This document shows positions 63,769 through 64,000 of a stretch of 64,000 nucleotides of DNA, piece after piece. Source of the DNA: Paracoccus nototheniae. GTDB taxonomy: Bacteria; Pseudomonadota; Alphaproteobacteria; Rhodobacterales; Rhodobacteraceae. A program made the position numbers and the translations under genes. The stretch spans positions 124,001 to 188,000 of the forward strand of contig NZ_RQRT01000003.1 of assembly GCF_004335005.1 (NCBI RefSeq), given 5' to 3'. The notes under the pieces were generated by a model, which worked only from the letters and a program-made list of their open reading frames with translations, had not been told where the DNA came from and did no database searches. Numbering within the stretch: the first letter of the stretch is position 1; each line of letters begins with the position of its first letter.

Positions 63769-64000
63769 TCAGCCGCGCACCGGGCTGCGGGCGCCGGTGA
63801 GGCGGGGAATGCCGCGGATGCGGCTGAGACGGGGCGCGCCGGCGGCGGGGGCGGGCAGGGCCAGAACCGCGTCGCGCAAAACCATGATCGCCTCCTCGCT
63901 GCTGCGGGGCAGGTCCGCGGGGGCGATGGGGGCGCCGATCGTCACGCGATAGGGCTGGCTGGTCTTGTTCAGCACCTCGTTGAAGAGGGTCACGTCGCGC
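63769..64000 (-). CDS. C-terminal part of a probable lysophospholipid acyltransferase (truncated by window edge)
   Basis: The last 76 residues of a protein whose start is beyond base 64000. The visible part RDVTLFNEVLNKTSQPYRVTIGAPIAPADLPRSSEEAIMVLRDAVLAL resembles the end of PlsC-like acyltransferases, where a strand and helix follow VTIGxPIxPADL. A Pro/Arg-rich tail ends the chain. The catalytic HX4D region is not in view, so the call is tentative. Confidence 0.42.
   Translation of the reverse strand, partial: RDVTLFNEVLNKTSQPYRVTIGAPIAPADLPRSSEEAIMVLRDAVLALPAPAAGAPRLSRIRGIPRLTGARSPVRG

Overview
The window reads as chromosomal DNA of a GC-rich alphaproteobacterium of the Rhodobacteraceae, most like Paracoccus. 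Supporting signs are the glnB-glnA pair beside the NAD(P)HX repair gene, the lgt / MidA-like / pgeF group, an Hsp20-DUF1150 pair, a DUF6476 gene head-to-head with a pseudouridine synthase, rpoH with an intact RpoH box, and a phage-borne GapR/DUF2312 protein. This assignment comes from gene content and recalled family knowledge; no search was run.

Bases 1 to about 13,700 are one arm of a temperate prophage ending at a tRNA-Leu(UAG) gene. A leftward early operon (about 7.4 kb down to 0.95 kb) runs from a Cro-like regulator through a CII-like regulator, a ParB-like protein, a replication initiator, an adenine-type methyltransferase and a RusA-like resolvase to small proteins, nearly all joined by ATGA or TGATG overlaps. 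It ends at a terminator, followed by a hypothetical gene and an HNH endonuclease; packaging and structural genes presumably lie left of the window. The replication gene carries five spaced copies of CCGGACACGG, a candidate origin. A short repressor sits on the other side of the operator region. Rightward of it are a lipoprotein, a two-helix membrane protein and, behind a separate promoter with two 20-bp direct repeats, an operon of about 15 small genes. That operon includes three single-helix proteins with paired cysteines in the tail, a cytosine-methyltransferase-like protein, a GapR homologue and an excisionase-like HTH protein whose stop codon lies inside the tRNA gene. No integrase is in the window.

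From 13.8 kb onward the DNA is ordinary chromosome. 13.8-28.7 kb: nnr, glnB, glnA, an Old Yellow Enzyme, a cation/proton antiporter with a cNMP-binding domain, tex, an AGE-family epimerase, an orphan histidine kinase, a transglutaminase-like protein, cbiB and a cobC-like phosphatase. 28.9-36.0 kb: a complete leucine/isovalerate degradation operon (ivd, mccB, mccA, HMG-CoA lyase, methylglutaconyl-CoA hydratase) with a secreted LprI-like protein inserted. 36.1-46.7 kb: glyA, nadK, rpoH, a RluD-type synthase, a UbiK-like factor, lgt, pgeF, an Lrp regulator and trxB. 46.7-64 kb: bifunctional sulfate activation (sat-cysC), an MFS exporter, Hsp20/DUF1150, purE-purK, purF-cvpA-radA, Lol lipoprotein-release genes, a cytochrome c, a PAP2-like protein, selD, tig and the end of a probable acyltransferase gene.

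A dispersed intergenic repeat (core GGATATTT, then GAAGAAGAA, often with a G/C hairpin) occurs at five places in the chromosomal part and was not seen in the prophage. Several chromosomal gene pairs overlap at single start or stop codons (CATG, TTAA, CTAG).
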